Below are positions 1-8,400 of a stretch of 64,000 nt of DNA, in pieces. A program made the translations under genes and the position numbers. Position 1 is the stretch's first letter. The number at the start of each line of letters is the position of its first letter. This DNA comes from Hyphomicrobiales bacterium. GTDB taxonomy: Bacteria; Pseudomonadota; Alphaproteobacteria; Rhizobiales; Rhizobiaceae. The notes under the pieces are model-generated. The model worked only from the letters and a program-made list of their open reading frames with translations. It did no database searches and had not been told where the DNA came from. The stretch is taken from NCBI GenBank assembly GCA_900471485.1, contig UCEU01000016.1:203837-267836 (forward strand), in the 5' to 3' direction.

Positions 1-113
1 GAACTAGCGCCTCGACTTTTGAGCCGATTTCGGAAAGGATGTTGCGGTCGGGCATGGCGTTTCCTCCTTGCCGGGAGAAATTCAGAATCCCGCTCTCGGT
101 TCCACCGCGGCAA

Positions 114-650
114 CTATTCGGCAGCGTCCAAATCTGCGAGTTGGCTCCTGTTGAGCACGATGCGTGCACAGAGGCCCGTTGGTTCGAAGTTTACCTCCAC
201 ATAACCACTGCTACTCGACAGCGAACTCTTAAGAAGGCGACTTCCAAAGCCTCGCCGCCGCGGATGAGGATCAACCGGAGGCCCGCCCCGTTCCCACCAG
301 TCGATCGCCAGCACCCCGCCTTCAAGGGAACCTGCAACATTCACCCTCCCGTCGGGCACGCTTAAGGCGCCGTATTTCGCAGCATTCGTGCCCAGTTCAT
401 GAAAAATCAGCGAAAGCCGGGCTGCTGCCTCGGGCGTCACACCTACAGAGCGGCCCGTCACGCGCACACGGTCGCCAAACGGCAGCAGCACGCTCCGCAC
501 CATGGAAAGCACGTCTTGATTCCCGTCGGCGCTCATCGGGGCCGTTAGCGCATGGCCCAGGGCAACCAGCCGAGCGTCGAATGTCCGCCGTTGCTCTTCA
601 GGGCAGCCGTCGTTCTTGAAGGTCAGGTTCGCGACGGCTTTCACCAGCAA
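114..650 (-). pseudogene. 5'-truncated HWE/HisKA_2 sensor histidine kinase (C-terminal fragment)
   Basis: The reading frame gives the C-terminal part of a sensor kinase of the HWE/HisKA_2 type: part of the dimerisation helix (LLVKAVANLTF), then the ATP-binding domain with the N-box HELGTNAAKYGAL and a glycine-rich RRGFGSRLL. The sensor domain and the phospho-accepting HRxxN segment are missing. The only initiation codon is a TTG at the truncation point, so I read this as a remnant rather than a working kinase. It abuts another 5'-truncated gene facing away from it near position 652, which implies one deletion or rearrangement cut both genes. Confidence 0.75.
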
Positions 651-652
651 CC

Positions 653-877
653 GGATGGCGCGTCGATTTCCTCGGAGACGGTGGAGAGGAAGTCTCGATC
701 AAGGTCGCTGACGGCCATGCGTCGAGCGAGAAAGAGGCCATCGAGGCAGCCAAGGAAGTAATGGTTCAGTTGACCGCATTCGGCACCCGCGGTGGCGGCC
801 GCAGCGTCAATGCATACGACGCCGCGAGCAATGGCAACTTCGACGACGACGAGCCGTTGTTAGATACTTGGCACTGA
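653..877 (+). pseudogene. 5'-truncated small conserved protein (GDGGEEV family)
   Basis: An open frame without a start codon reads WRVDFLGDGGEEVSIKVADG and continues to a TGA at 875-877. It resembles the short (about 80 residue) rhizobial proteins of unknown function that begin with a YxVxFLGDGG-like strand. Its beginning is lost exactly where the divergent kinase fragment loses its own. The stop overlaps the next gene's ATG in a TGATG arrangement, so the two genes were once translationally coupled. Confidence 0.5.
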
Positions 878-1203
878 TGGTGTCCGAGAATTCATTTCCG
901 CACACGCCCGATGGGCGATACTTCCTCGTCAAAGGTCGCCTCTGGCGGCTCTCTGATCCCGCGCTCCCTGAGAGCGAACGGCAGCGGCTAGTTTCTGAAC
1001 TGATGGATGCACGTCGCGCCGTCGGAGATGCTGGCGAGGATTTAGAAGCAAAGGCAGACGCTCGGAACCGGGTCAACGTTACAAAGATCGCCCTTGGTGA
1101 AAGAGGTCCAGTCTGGTGGAACGATGGATCACCGGATTTCAACAGGAGACTGGCGCTCAATACGCCCTACCGCGACTGGTTCTCAGCTCTTCCGGACAAG
1201 TGA
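877..1203 (+). CDS. conserved hypothetical protein (108 aa)
   Basis: I chose the ATG at 877, which overlaps the preceding stop as TGATG, over an upstream TTG. The product is soluble and charged, with the recognisable stretch YFLVKGRLWRLSDPALPE and a central helix ELMDARRAVG. Proteins with this pattern are common in rhizobia and unassigned in function. There is no signal peptide or membrane segment. The upstream partner is truncated, so this gene has probably lost its native promoter. Confidence 0.65.
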   Translation: MVSENSFPHTPDGRYFLVKGRLWRLSDPALPESERQRLVSELMDARRAVGDAGEDLEAKADARNRVNVTKIALGERGPVWWNDGSPDFNRRLALNTPYRDWFSALPDK

Positions 1204-1591
1204 AGTCGAGACCACGGCGGACAGGTGGGACGCTCGCCTGCCGTTTCGTTGGCCATCGCGAGAAACTGGAAAAACCGCGATGTTCGCCATCCCTGTCGTG
1301 TCCAGTTGACATGCCATGGTCTCCTTTAAGGAATGAGCAAGCACCCAACACGTTCCGCCTTAGGTGCCACTGTACGCTTGCGCACCGAAAGCTGTGCGGG
1401 CGGAGCGTTTCATGCCCTAATGCGAGGCCATCGACCGAAGCGTCCCAGCGACTTTCGCGGTATTGTAAGGCTTCGAGTAGAACACTGCCCTGTCCGGCAG
1501 CACGTAACCATCAGGTTCCGATGGCCTTTTCGGGCAAATGAAGATAAAAAAGGCTCCACCGCGAGCCAACGATCCAAATTCCTCGAGCGGG
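1204..1591. other. no gene recognised (388 bp)
   Basis: Short open frames occur on both strands but none shows a ribosome binding site with a protein-like composition. I see nothing I can name here. Confidence 0.5.
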
Positions 1592-2490
1592 TCAGTAGAT
1601 GGTAGTTGAGTTGCCCGATACCGCCACCGGATCAACCAGCTTTCGAATGTACTGAGAGAGACCGACGTCGCCGCGTATCGGATCTTCAGGCAACTCTATG
1701 CCTTCGATGCTCGCCCTCATCATCCGGGCATACGCGTCCGCGGCCGCATCCGAGAAGCCGAGTTCCTTGTAGCTGGCTTCTATCTCCTCAGGCGGGGTCG
1801 TTTTGAGCAACACCGCGTGCCCGAGCGCGTTGGCGAAGGCAGCAGCCACATCCATGAACGTATGTCGCTCAGGTCCCTCGACGTAACGGATGCCAACGTC
1901 CGAGGTTGGCGACAGAAGTCTCAAAGCTGCCTGCTTGCCCAGATCGATTGGCGACACCATCGGCATCAGCAGGTGCGCAGGGAATGGGGGGTTGTGAACT
2001 CGCCCTTTCTCGCTTCGTCGAGAAGCGGCTCCAGATTGGTAAAGTAGTAGGCGCGGCGGTTGACCGCCGCAGGGATCCCGGTCGCTTCGATCATCCGCTC
2101 GAAACCGTAAAGCACGGATAGATCGCCGATCCTCTCGCCCGGCTGTGCGCCATATGTGGAGACGACCACCACTTTCTCAAGTCCGGAGCCGTCAAGCGCT
2201 TCAGCGATGCTGGTCGCGGTCGCCCTTTCGACGCTGTCGGTATCACCCTCAGGATCCGCCGGGGGATTGAGAAGGAGAGCTCGGCGAGCATTGCGGAAGA
2301 TCGACCTCAGCTCAGCGGTGTCCATCACGTCGACAGCTTTCGCGTTCACTTCCGAGGCGATCAGTCTCTCGGCCGACACCTCCCCATGGGTCAGGGCAAG
2401 AAACGGGATGTCCGCGGCCAACAACTCCGAAGCCACCGTGCGGCCGATGTGGCCTGACGCGCCCAGTACGACATGGGTGAAATCGGTCAT
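1592..2490 (-). pseudogene. NAD(P)-binding NmrA-like oxidoreductase, frameshifted
   Basis: The first part begins MTDFTHVVLGASGHIGRTVA, a Rossmann-fold dinucleotide-binding motif (GASGHIG), and runs to about residue 170. The second part, in another frame, starts near MPMVSPIDLGKQA and ends at 1592. The break falls at a run of six G (1986-1991), where changing the run length by one base would join the two parts as an ordinary NmrA/atypical SDR protein of about 300 residues. These reductases bind NAD(P) and act on small molecules or sense redox state. The gene overlaps the upstream VOC gene in a TGATG junction, so they form an operon. A sequencing error in the homopolymer is possible. Confidence 0.8.
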
Positions 2491-2942
2491 CACGCCATTC
2501 CCTTCTTGTTGATCTCCGCCGTGGCTTCCGCCGTCTTTTCGAGATTGAGGCCCATGCTACGGAGGACGCCTTCCGTCTTCGTGAACTGCAGGTCACCATA
2601 TTCGACAACCTCGATCCGGTTGCCCCAGGGGTCGAGAAAATCGAGAAAGCCTGTGTCGAGAATGGTAGCCCCGGCGGCGGCCGCGAGCTCTCGGACCGAA
2701 CTGCGATCATCGACCACCAGCCCGAAATGTCGGTTTCGGTCGGGAGCTTGATGCCGCCCTCGGCTGAGGGCCAGGAACTGGTCTCCCATGTCGAGGAAGG
2801 CCATCTCCAGCTTTCCGTCTTCGCCTTTGTGAGTACCTCGTAACTCGAACGCGAAGATGGAGCCATAGAACTTCAGCGCGCCTTCAACGCTCGCGACCTC
2901 GAGGGCGACGTGGTTCAGACCGACAAGGCGGGGCTTGCTCAT
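2490..2942 (-). CDS. VOC family (glyoxalase/dioxygenase-like) protein
   Basis: The 150-residue product has the vicinal oxygen chelate fold: LVGLNHVALEVASVEGALKFY at the start and a second half with DPWGNRIEVVEYG. The metal-ligand positions H (in NHVALEV), H (in NRHFGLVV) and E (in NRIEVVE) are present. VOC proteins include lyases, dioxygenases and drug-binding proteins, and the sequence does not say which applies. The start at 2942 has GGAG six bases upstream. It is the first gene of a two-gene unit with the NmrA-like reductase. Confidence 0.85.
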   Translation of the reverse strand: MSKPRLVGLNHVALEVASVEGALKFYGSIFAFELRGTHKGEDGKLEMAFLDMGDQFLALSRGRHQAPDRNRHFGLVVDDRSSVRELAAAAGATILDTGFLDFLDPWGNRIEVVEYGDLQFTKTEGVLRSMGLNLEKTAEATAEINKKGMA

Positions 2943-2963
2943 ATTGCTCTCCACGAAACGCGA

Positions 2964-3149
2964 TCAGTGAGAGACGTGCTGCGGTTTGCCCTTGCGCTTC
3001 GTTGAGGCGAAGTCTTCCAGTTGCTTTTCGGACATGGAGTCGACCATTTCCTTGGACGCGCCTTTGAGTTTGCTCTTCGGCGTGTCTCCACGCTTTGCTG
3101 AAAGAGCGGCGCCGGCGGCTTTCTGCTGTGCTTTCGATTTCGCTGGCAT
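2964..3149 (-). CDS. DUF3008 family protein
   Basis: A 61-residue, very basic, lysine- and alanine-rich protein that begins MPAKSKAQQKAAGAALSAKR and ends in a KRKGKPQHVSH tail. This matches the DUF3008 family of small proteins common in alphaproteobacteria. Function is unknown; the composition would suit nucleic-acid association. An AGGAGG ribosome binding site precedes the ATG. Confidence 0.85.
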   Translation of the reverse strand: MPAKSKAQQKAAGAALSAKRGDTPKSKLKGASKEMVDSMSEKQLEDFASTKRKGKPQHVSH

Positions 3150-3296
3150 GAGAAGTCCTCCTTATCGACACAAAACTCCAGAATGACGCGCTAGTTCCCT
3201 TGGTGGAAGACGCCGTGCTTTTGCAAAACACCAGAAGCGATGGCCGGAAAAGAGCAAATGGCGGCCTCTTTTTTCTGTTTGCAAACACTGTGAACG

Positions 3297-3505
3297 TTGC
3301 CTATCGATCCGCGGAACATAGACCTGAAGAAAAATCCTGACGGTTCGACAGATATTGTCTTCGCGCCGACCAAGCCAATGGATTATCCGAACTGGGTGCA
3401 GACGGTGCCTGGAAAATCGTGGTTCACGATTTTTCGCCTCTACGGCCCGCTGAAGCCATGGTCGATCGATCCTGGAAACTTAAGGACTTCGTCGAGGTCA
3501 AATGA
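3297..3505 (+). pseudogene. DUF1214/DUF1254 C-terminal remnant
   Basis: The frame reads NWVQTVPGKSWFTIFRLYGPL, which is the C-terminal signature of DUF1214 proteins. A shift near 3460 then restores the expected ending VDRSWKLKDFVEVK followed by TGA at 3503-3505. The N-terminal three quarters are absent. A separate, complete DUF1254/DUF1214 gene lies on the other strand just downstream. Confidence 0.65.
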
Positions 3506-3602
3506 CAGCGGTCTTCAACTGCAGCCCACCGAGCGGACGACGGCTCCACCGATCCTTTGCGTGCCGCGGACGCCTCTTCGTGCATCGAGCCATCTGGCTT
3601 AA

Positions 3603-4925
3603 TCACCTAGCCACCTTCACCAGTGCGGGCGGCCACCACGTGCCATTCGAGACGCCATCAAGCGGTCCGTAAAACCGAAAGGTCAATCTGAACTTCTGAC
3701 CCCTGGGTATCGGCAGCCAGTTTCCATCCGGTGCCCCAAGCGGCTTCTCGCTCGCAAAGTAGAGCGTGAGCGAACCGTCATTTCCGTATTCCGGATGCGT
3801 CTGGTCGTTAAGCAGGAAACGGTCTAGGGGATTGGGCAGCACCCGGAAGCGGACGTTGTCCACTGCGATTACCGACCAGAAATACTTCGCGAAGCGCGTC
3901 GGCAGTTCGTCTTTCGGAAACGTCATCTTGTAGACATGGTCGCCCGACAGATCGTCGCCATCCGCGTCCTTGCCGCCACGGTAGTAAAGCACCTCGGGCT
4001 TGATGTTCGCCCAGATGCCACCGTTATTGACTAGCGTGCGCGCCGTATAATCGAGGCCGTACTCGCCAACGACACCGGGTCGCGCCCATCCGTTCTGAAT
4101 AACGCCGTGCCCGATCGTCAGGCCAGCCTTAGCGATCTCAGGAAAGGCGTTCTGCTTGATCACGGCGTCCACACGCTCTCGCTCGTTCGGATCCTTGATA
4201 GCAGCTGCAATTTCGAGAGCGGCCTTAGACTGCGACTCCAATCCGACACTCAGATCTGGCTCACTGCCAAGAGCAGTGGTTGCCGCTTCGAATGCTTCTA
4301 CGCCAGGGAGATGCTCGAGATCGAAGATCGGCGTTGTTGGCACCTCGGGAATTCGTGGATCTCCGGTCGCCCGCAGCTTAAACTGATGCTGCAGCGCCTC
4401 CGCCTTTGGCTGATCGCTTCCAAGCGCAACGCGGGAAAGAACGCGGGCAGACTTGACGGGAAGATCGATGCGCAGTGCGTCTGCTGGGAGGTTAACCTTA
4501 GAGCCACGCAGGCAAACTGCGAAGTCACCATATGCTCTGCCGGGGAATACGCGCTCATTGATGTTCGCAAGCGTTTCGCCCCAGCCATTTAGGAACTGGA
4601 CTGTGTAGTAGCGGTCATCGATACTCGGGACGGTCACGATCGTGCAGCTCGTCTCATCAACGGCAATCCATGCCTCCGAGTATGCTACGTCGAGATTGGG
4701 ATTCGGCCAGTCGACCGCGCCGGGTTTGCGGTGGACGAGTTCGTTCCACTTGAAGCCCTCTTTGAAATCGAGTTGCTGTTGCCTCGTGATCAGAAGGCGA
4801 CCCAACAGGTAAATATAGGCCTCGCTAATCTCCTCGTCGCTTGGCTGAGCGGCGGCTTGCATCGGCGCCGACGACACAGCGGCAAAAATTGTCACGAGAG
4901 TGAGCGCTGTGCGAATAAACCTCAT
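3603..4925 (-). CDS. secreted DUF1254/DUF1214 domain protein
   Basis: The 440-residue product starts MRFIRTALTLVTIFAAVSSA, a signal peptide with a likely cleavage after AAA near residue 26. The DUF1254 part (about 35-170) includes YTVQFLNGWGETLANIN. The DUF1214 part near the end includes YFASEKPLGAPDGNWLPIP and FRLTFRFYGPLDG. Members are periplasmic proteins of unknown function in proteobacteria. The start at 4925 was preferred over longer upstream frames because it has GGAGGAG just upstream and opens directly on the signal peptide. It appears monocistronic. Confidence 0.85.
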   Translation of the reverse strand: MRFIRTALTLVTIFAAVSSAPMQAAAQPSDEEISEAYIYLLGRLLITRQQQLDFKEGFKWNELVHRKPGAVDWPNPNLDVAYSEAWIAVDETSCTIVTVPSIDDRYYTVQFLNGWGETLANINERVFPGRAYGDFAVCLRGSKVNLPADALRIDLPVKSARVLSRVALGSDQPKAEALQHQFKLRATGDPRIPEVPTTPIFDLEHLPGVEAFEAATTALGSEPDLSVGLESQSKAALEIAAAIKDPNERERVDAVIKQNAFPEIAKAGLTIGHGVIQNGWARPGVVGEYGLDYTARTLVNNGGIWANIKPEVLYYRGGKDADGDDLSGDHVYKMTFPKDELPTRFAKYFWSVIAVDNVRFRVLPNPLDRFLLNDQTHPEYGNDGSLTLYFASEKPLGAPDGNWLPIPRGQKFRLTFRFYGPLDGVSNGTWWPPALVKVAR

Positions 4926-5480
4926 CTGCTCCTCCAAGCACTGCCGAAGAAAGCATTGGTTTGTTCTGAAAAAAATGGAAGTACGCAACGGTAAACGAGA
5001 GGGTAAACGGACGTCGCGATGAGGCTTCCGGAATGTCGCGCCTGGTGACGCAATTGCACCAACGCACAATCGACACAGCGATGTTGGCGACACGACGGCC
5101 CCCATACACTCCGCCCGCTTGGCATTCCGGACGACGACGCCATCTGCGGTTTGCTCAGACTGAGGAGGAGATCGGCCTGTCAGTCCGCCTCATGCACCAC
5201 CCAATGCGACGACGCGCGGATCATAGGGTAGAGAGCCTCGTCAGTTCGGGATTGCGCGGCTCTTTGCCCGGAACGCGGTCGGGATTCTGAGGCGGGGTGT
5301 CCATTGGCGGTGATGATGGCGGGCATGGTAGGTTCGTTTGTGACTCACATTGGGCGATTCCGCCGGGATCGCAACACGTCGAACTGTTGGGATAGTTCCG
5401 GCCGAATTGTTGCCAGCAGGGTGCCTAATCGCAAAGGGCCAGCAGATAACGCCAGCCCTTCCTCGCTATCGACGCCATCT
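4926..5480. other. intergenic region without a recognised gene (555 bp)
   Basis: It holds the upstream region of the DUF1254 gene. Open frames on both strands are short, lack good ribosome binding sites and resemble nothing I know. Confidence 0.45.
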
Positions 5481-5723
5481 TCAGTCAGGAGCTACCGTTG
5501 ACGGGGGGCGAACATCGGGTCCTGGTGAGTTTTTGCGGCGTTTGCCGTTGAATTCGTCGGACGCGTGCTGATTTGCCTCGGTTACCTCCTCGGCTTGACG
5601 TTCGGTTTCGGCATGCTGGTCCTCGGCGCGCTGCCAGTGGTCTTCGTGCTTGCCGTCCGGTCTCCCTTCCTCTTCCCAAATCCTATAGGCGCGCTCGCGT
5701 CTTTCCTGATCTTTATCCATCAT
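5481..5723 (-). CDS. DUF2934 domain protein
   Basis: An 80-residue hydrophilic protein. RRERAYRIWEEEGRPDGKHE followed by DHWQRAE is the DUF2934 signature found in many small rhizobial proteins. The start at 5723 (ATGATG) has AGGAGG four bases upstream; longer frames lack this. The C-terminal half is low complexity and charged. Function is unknown. Related genes are often found on accessory replicons next to other small stress-type proteins. Confidence 0.85.
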   Translation of the reverse strand: MMDKDQERRERAYRIWEEEGRPDGKHEDHWQRAEDQHAETERQAEEVTEANQHASDEFNGKRRKNSPGPDVRPPSTVAPD

Positions 5724-5897
5724 CGGTCCTCCTGTTGCTGGCCGTAAACTTCCATCACAGCGCTCGGTTCCGCATCGTACGATGACACTTCGGTGATTAT
5801 CGGCCGGGTAGGCCGAGGTCGTGTGCGTCAGCCTACGTCTCGTAAGGAACAATCAACTTCGTCAAGCATTCTGCCGCCAACAAGGCAGGAGGTCGAG

Positions 5898-6110
5898 ATG
5901 ATAGACACCAAGCAGATAGAGCGTCAGCGTCCGCTCCGCGGCAGACCGTATACCATCGACGAGTTTAGGTTGAAGTATCGTCTCGACGCCGGAACGGCAG
6001 AAGATCTCTTTGCCCGGTTTGGCCCATCCTCCGTTGAACTTGACCTGTTGATGGCCGCGAAGCGCCGGACACCGTCGATCCATTCGATAACGCAAGACAT
6101 CGGGCTCTGA
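5898..6110 (+). CDS. conserved hypothetical protein (70 aa)
   Basis: The ATG at 5898 is preceded by AGGAGG at a good distance. The product reads MIDTKQIERQRPLRGRPYTI and then YRLDAGTAEDLFARFGPSSVELDLLM in two pieces, giving a small helical protein. I do not recognise a family with an assigned role. It is divergent from the DUF2934 gene, with a short shared upstream region. Confidence 0.6.
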   Translation: MIDTKQIERQRPLRGRPYTIDEFRLKYRLDAGTAEDLFARFGPSSVELDLLMAAKRRTPSIHSITQDIGL

Positions 6111-6157
6111 CATGCCGCGATATTTCTTCTATTCTTCTCGCTTTGGGCCACCAATCA

Positions 6158-6376
6158 TCAATCTAGTACGCTTGAATCAAGATGGCTGAAACTTTCGCCA
6201 AGATGTCGTCGCGCGTCGCTGATCAATCCCTCGGCGTCTCGAAGTCCCTCTTTTGATAGCCGCATGAGAAGGGTCGCAATCTGCAAAACGGATTGCCTGT
6301 CGCGCTCGACGCCAAATTCCCTGCAAAGAGATTTAAGCGCGACATTGATTGCCGATACATCTGACCATTCCTGCAT
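6158..6376 (-). CDS. hypothetical protein (72 aa)
   Basis: The start at 6376 has GGAG six bases upstream. The product (MQEWSDVSAINVALKSLCRE onward) is predicted to be all-helical with no membrane segment. It lies 24 bp downstream of, and in the same direction as, the coiled-coil protein gene at 6401-6877, so the two probably form one transcript. No family recognised. Confidence 0.55.
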   Translation of the reverse strand: MQEWSDVSAINVALKSLCREFGVERDRQSVLQIATLLMRLSKEGLRDAEGLISDARRHLGESFSHLDSSVLD

Positions 6377-6400
6377 TTCGGTCTCCAACAGCGCTTACAT

Positions 6401-6877
6401 TCAACGCTCAAATCGTTCTAACATCTGTCTCAACTGAGCATTTTGGAGCTCAAGTTTTCGCCGCAGCTCGAGCCGCAATTGTGCGATTTCATCATCAAGC
6501 GCGAAACGATCATCGAATTGGATCAACGGTTTCCCAGCTGTGGGCCTCTCCCGCGTGCGAAGATCGACCGCAACGTTGCGCCGACGCCGCTGTTTTTTAA
6601 CTGCGGGAGACTCTTCTTTTCCCTTAGCGGAGGCCGCCGCAATCGCCGCCAAAGTGGCCAAGTCATCGATGTGCTCTGGCTCATCAACCGGAACACTGGC
6701 CGGTATCTCCGCATCATCTACACGGGATGTCGGCGCAGCGTCCACAACCGGCGCCGGCTCCGCTGCGCCCTCGCGGTCCAGCGATTTAGGGTCGTCAGAT
6801 GACGCCGGCACCTCCGACACATCATCCTTTCCAGATCGCTTTGTCAGTCCGACAAGAAACTTCCATGGAGATTTCAT
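6401..6877 (-). CDS. conserved hypothetical protein with C-terminal coiled coil
   Basis: The 158-residue product begins MKSPWKFLVGLTKRSGKDDV. It has a disordered acidic centre rich in Ala, Pro, Glu and Asp, then a basic patch (KKQRRRRNVAVDLRTRERP), and ends in a heptad-rich helix DEIAQLRLELRRKLELQNAQ. The layout resembles the neighbouring SyrB-like gene, which also ends in a short coiled coil. Ribosome binding site GAGGGG. Function unknown; the basic region plus coiled coil would suit a DNA-associated dimer, which is inference. Confidence 0.6.
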   Translation of the reverse strand: MKSPWKFLVGLTKRSGKDDVSEVPASSDDPKSLDREGAAEPAPVVDAAPTSRVDDAEIPASVPVDEPEHIDDLATLAAIAAASAKGKEESPAVKKQRRRRNVAVDLRTRERPTAGKPLIQFDDRFALDDEIAQLRLELRRKLELQNAQLRQMLERFER

Positions 6878-6990
6878 CGTGTAATCCCCTCTTTTTTCGA
6901 CACAGAAAAACTTGTCCGGTAGCGAGCATCGTTACCGGATAGGAACGCAAATGCGCGGACACGCTTTAGATCGTCCCCGTTGTTCCGAGC

Positions 6991-7659
6991 TTATGAATGC
7001 CCAAGGCGCCGACGAAGATCGGCATTCTCAGTCCGCAGCTTTTCAGCGAGCTGCTTTCGCAAGCTTCGATTTTCTTCTTCCAGCTGAAGAAGATCGGCAA
7101 ACTCATCACCAGAAACCACGGCAGAGTTCGCTGTTTCTGCCGGTTTGGACCCGCGCGGTTTGCGCGGCTGCTTTGCGGAGGCCTTTGCCTGGGGCGTATC
7201 TGCTTTCGTCTTCTTCACACGCGCGCTCTTCGCGGTCTTGGGCTTGGATGCCGCTGCCGGTTCTCCAACAGAGCTGTCGGACGCGGCGTCGAGTGGTTGG
7301 CTCTTTGCGCGTGGTCCGCGTCGCTTCTTCGGCTCGGGAGCCGGCGACGTATTGCTTTCAGCTACACCGTCCGGGCTGACACTTAACGATTCTTCCGCCA
7401 TATGTTCCTCCTGAATTGACGCTCCAGTTGTCGGCAGATGCTGTGCCGCTGTCAACGGCACTCGAGATTCCTGTCTCTCGGAACGATTTTTGTCGGATCG
7501 ATTTGCGGCTGTTGAACTGTCGTTGGACGCCGCGTCGGCTTGCACATCGCGGGAGATGGACTTCAGATCGAGGTTACCCCAGATCGACGTCGGTTTTAAC
7601 GGCTGCCGCCTGCTGCCACGCTTGTACTCAACCACGAAATTATTCGGTGGTCGTTTCAT
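6991..7659 (-). CDS. SyrB-like regulator fused to an IWGxLDL module
   Basis: The 222-residue frame has two parts. Residues 1-40 contain FVVEYKRG and SIWGNLDL and match a short protein encoded alone at 32784-32957. From residue 87 (MAEESLSVSPDG) it looks like a rhizobial SyrB-like regulator: an Ala/Lys/Pro-rich middle with KKRRGPRAKS and a C-terminal zipper EFADLLQLEEENRSLRKQLA. An AGGAGG lies just before the internal ATG at 7401, so a 136-residue SyrB-like protein may be made separately from the same frame. SyrB in Sinorhizobium represses syrM; the target here is unknown. No DNA-binding domain of a classical fold is visible. Confidence 0.65.
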   Translation of the reverse strand: MKRPPNNFVVEYKRGSRRQPLKPTSIWGNLDLKSISRDVQADAASNDSSTAANRSDKNRSERQESRVPLTAAQHLPTTGASIQEEHMAEESLSVSPDGVAESNTSPAPEPKKRRGPRAKSQPLDAASDSSVGEPAAASKPKTAKSARVKKTKADTPQAKASAKQPRKPRGSKPAETANSAVVSGDEFADLLQLEEENRSLRKQLAEKLRTENADLRRRLGHS

Positions 7660-8079
7660 AAAGCACGTCCTCGCTAGTTGCGTAGCCACTGCCTTTCACT
7701 CAGCCGCGTCACCCTGGTTTCCAGGACGTTGGAAAGACATCTAGCTTCCGTCTCTCTTATTCACGCCAATGCGTCAAGCCACAACGAATTCGCTGAATCC
7801 AAGCGAGTTAGGCGACACGCTGCCTGTTGTGGGGCAGACCTTGAGTGGAAAGACAAATGTCCAGCAGGGTGCGCGCCCGTCCGTGAGAAGGCAGTCCAAT
7901 CCCGCTCTCTTGCGATGGCGTCCTGACCCAGGTCCGGATCTTCTACGATCAACCCGCAAGGGGTCCGCAGCCAAGCTGCGGCCGCTCGGGCTGCGCCCTC
8001 GCGATGATCGCGCCCGTCCCAGGGCCTTTTGAGGAGCCATCGAGCGGGAATTAGCCCGCTCCCGAATGGAGCCTCGCAC
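7660..8079. other. intergenic region without a recognised gene (420 bp)
   Basis: It contains the upstream region of the SyrB-like gene and the leader of the 55-residue gene at 8080. No convincing coding frame or repeat was seen. Confidence 0.45.
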
Positions 8080-8247
8080 ATGTCGCACGATCTTTCTCTC
8101 GCTCAGTCCCACGCCTTCCAGCTTTCCCGCGACCTGATGGTCCCGGTCACCGTCTTTGAAGTCGGCGGCGAGTATGGCGTGCTGCCCTCTGACGAAATCG
8201 ACGCAAGCGACGACCTCGACATCGTGCACGAATATGAGCCGTGGTGA
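8080..8247 (+). CDS. small conserved protein (55 aa) ending inside the left inverted repeat
   Basis: The product reads MSHDLSLAQSHAFQLSRDLM, then VPVTVFEVGGEYGVLPSDEI and ends IVHEYEPW. Small proteins with this organisation recur on rhizobial plasmids and have no known role. The last eight codons and the stop lie inside the 90-bp terminal repeat of the recombinase-arsenic element. The far end of the element carries only the matching HEYEPW-stop segment, so this gene is either the insertion target or a passenger. Confidence 0.6.
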   Translation: MSHDLSLAQSHAFQLSRDLMVPVTVFEVGGEYGVLPSDEIDASDDLDIVHEYEPW

Positions 8248-8315
8248 CTTATGGTCACCTCAGGCTCGACCGCCCTGCTTTGCAGGGCATCTCACACAGC
8301 CAGCTGCACATAATC
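8226..8315. repeat. left terminal inverted repeat of the RIT-arsenic element
   Basis: These 90 bp match the reverse complement of 16906-16996 with three substitutions and one single-base length difference. Inside are two smaller palindromes: GGTGAC-ttatg-GTCACC (8243-8259) and GCCCTGC-ttt-GCAGGGC (8272-8288). Paired arms of this size are what tyrosine recombinase binding sites look like. Confidence 0.9.
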
Positions 8316-8400
8316 GGCTCATTGAGCCTCCGGTCCTCAGCGTCGGGCATCGGAGCGCAGGCAACTTCGCGATCGCAACTCAGCGAAAAGGAGACCGCGA

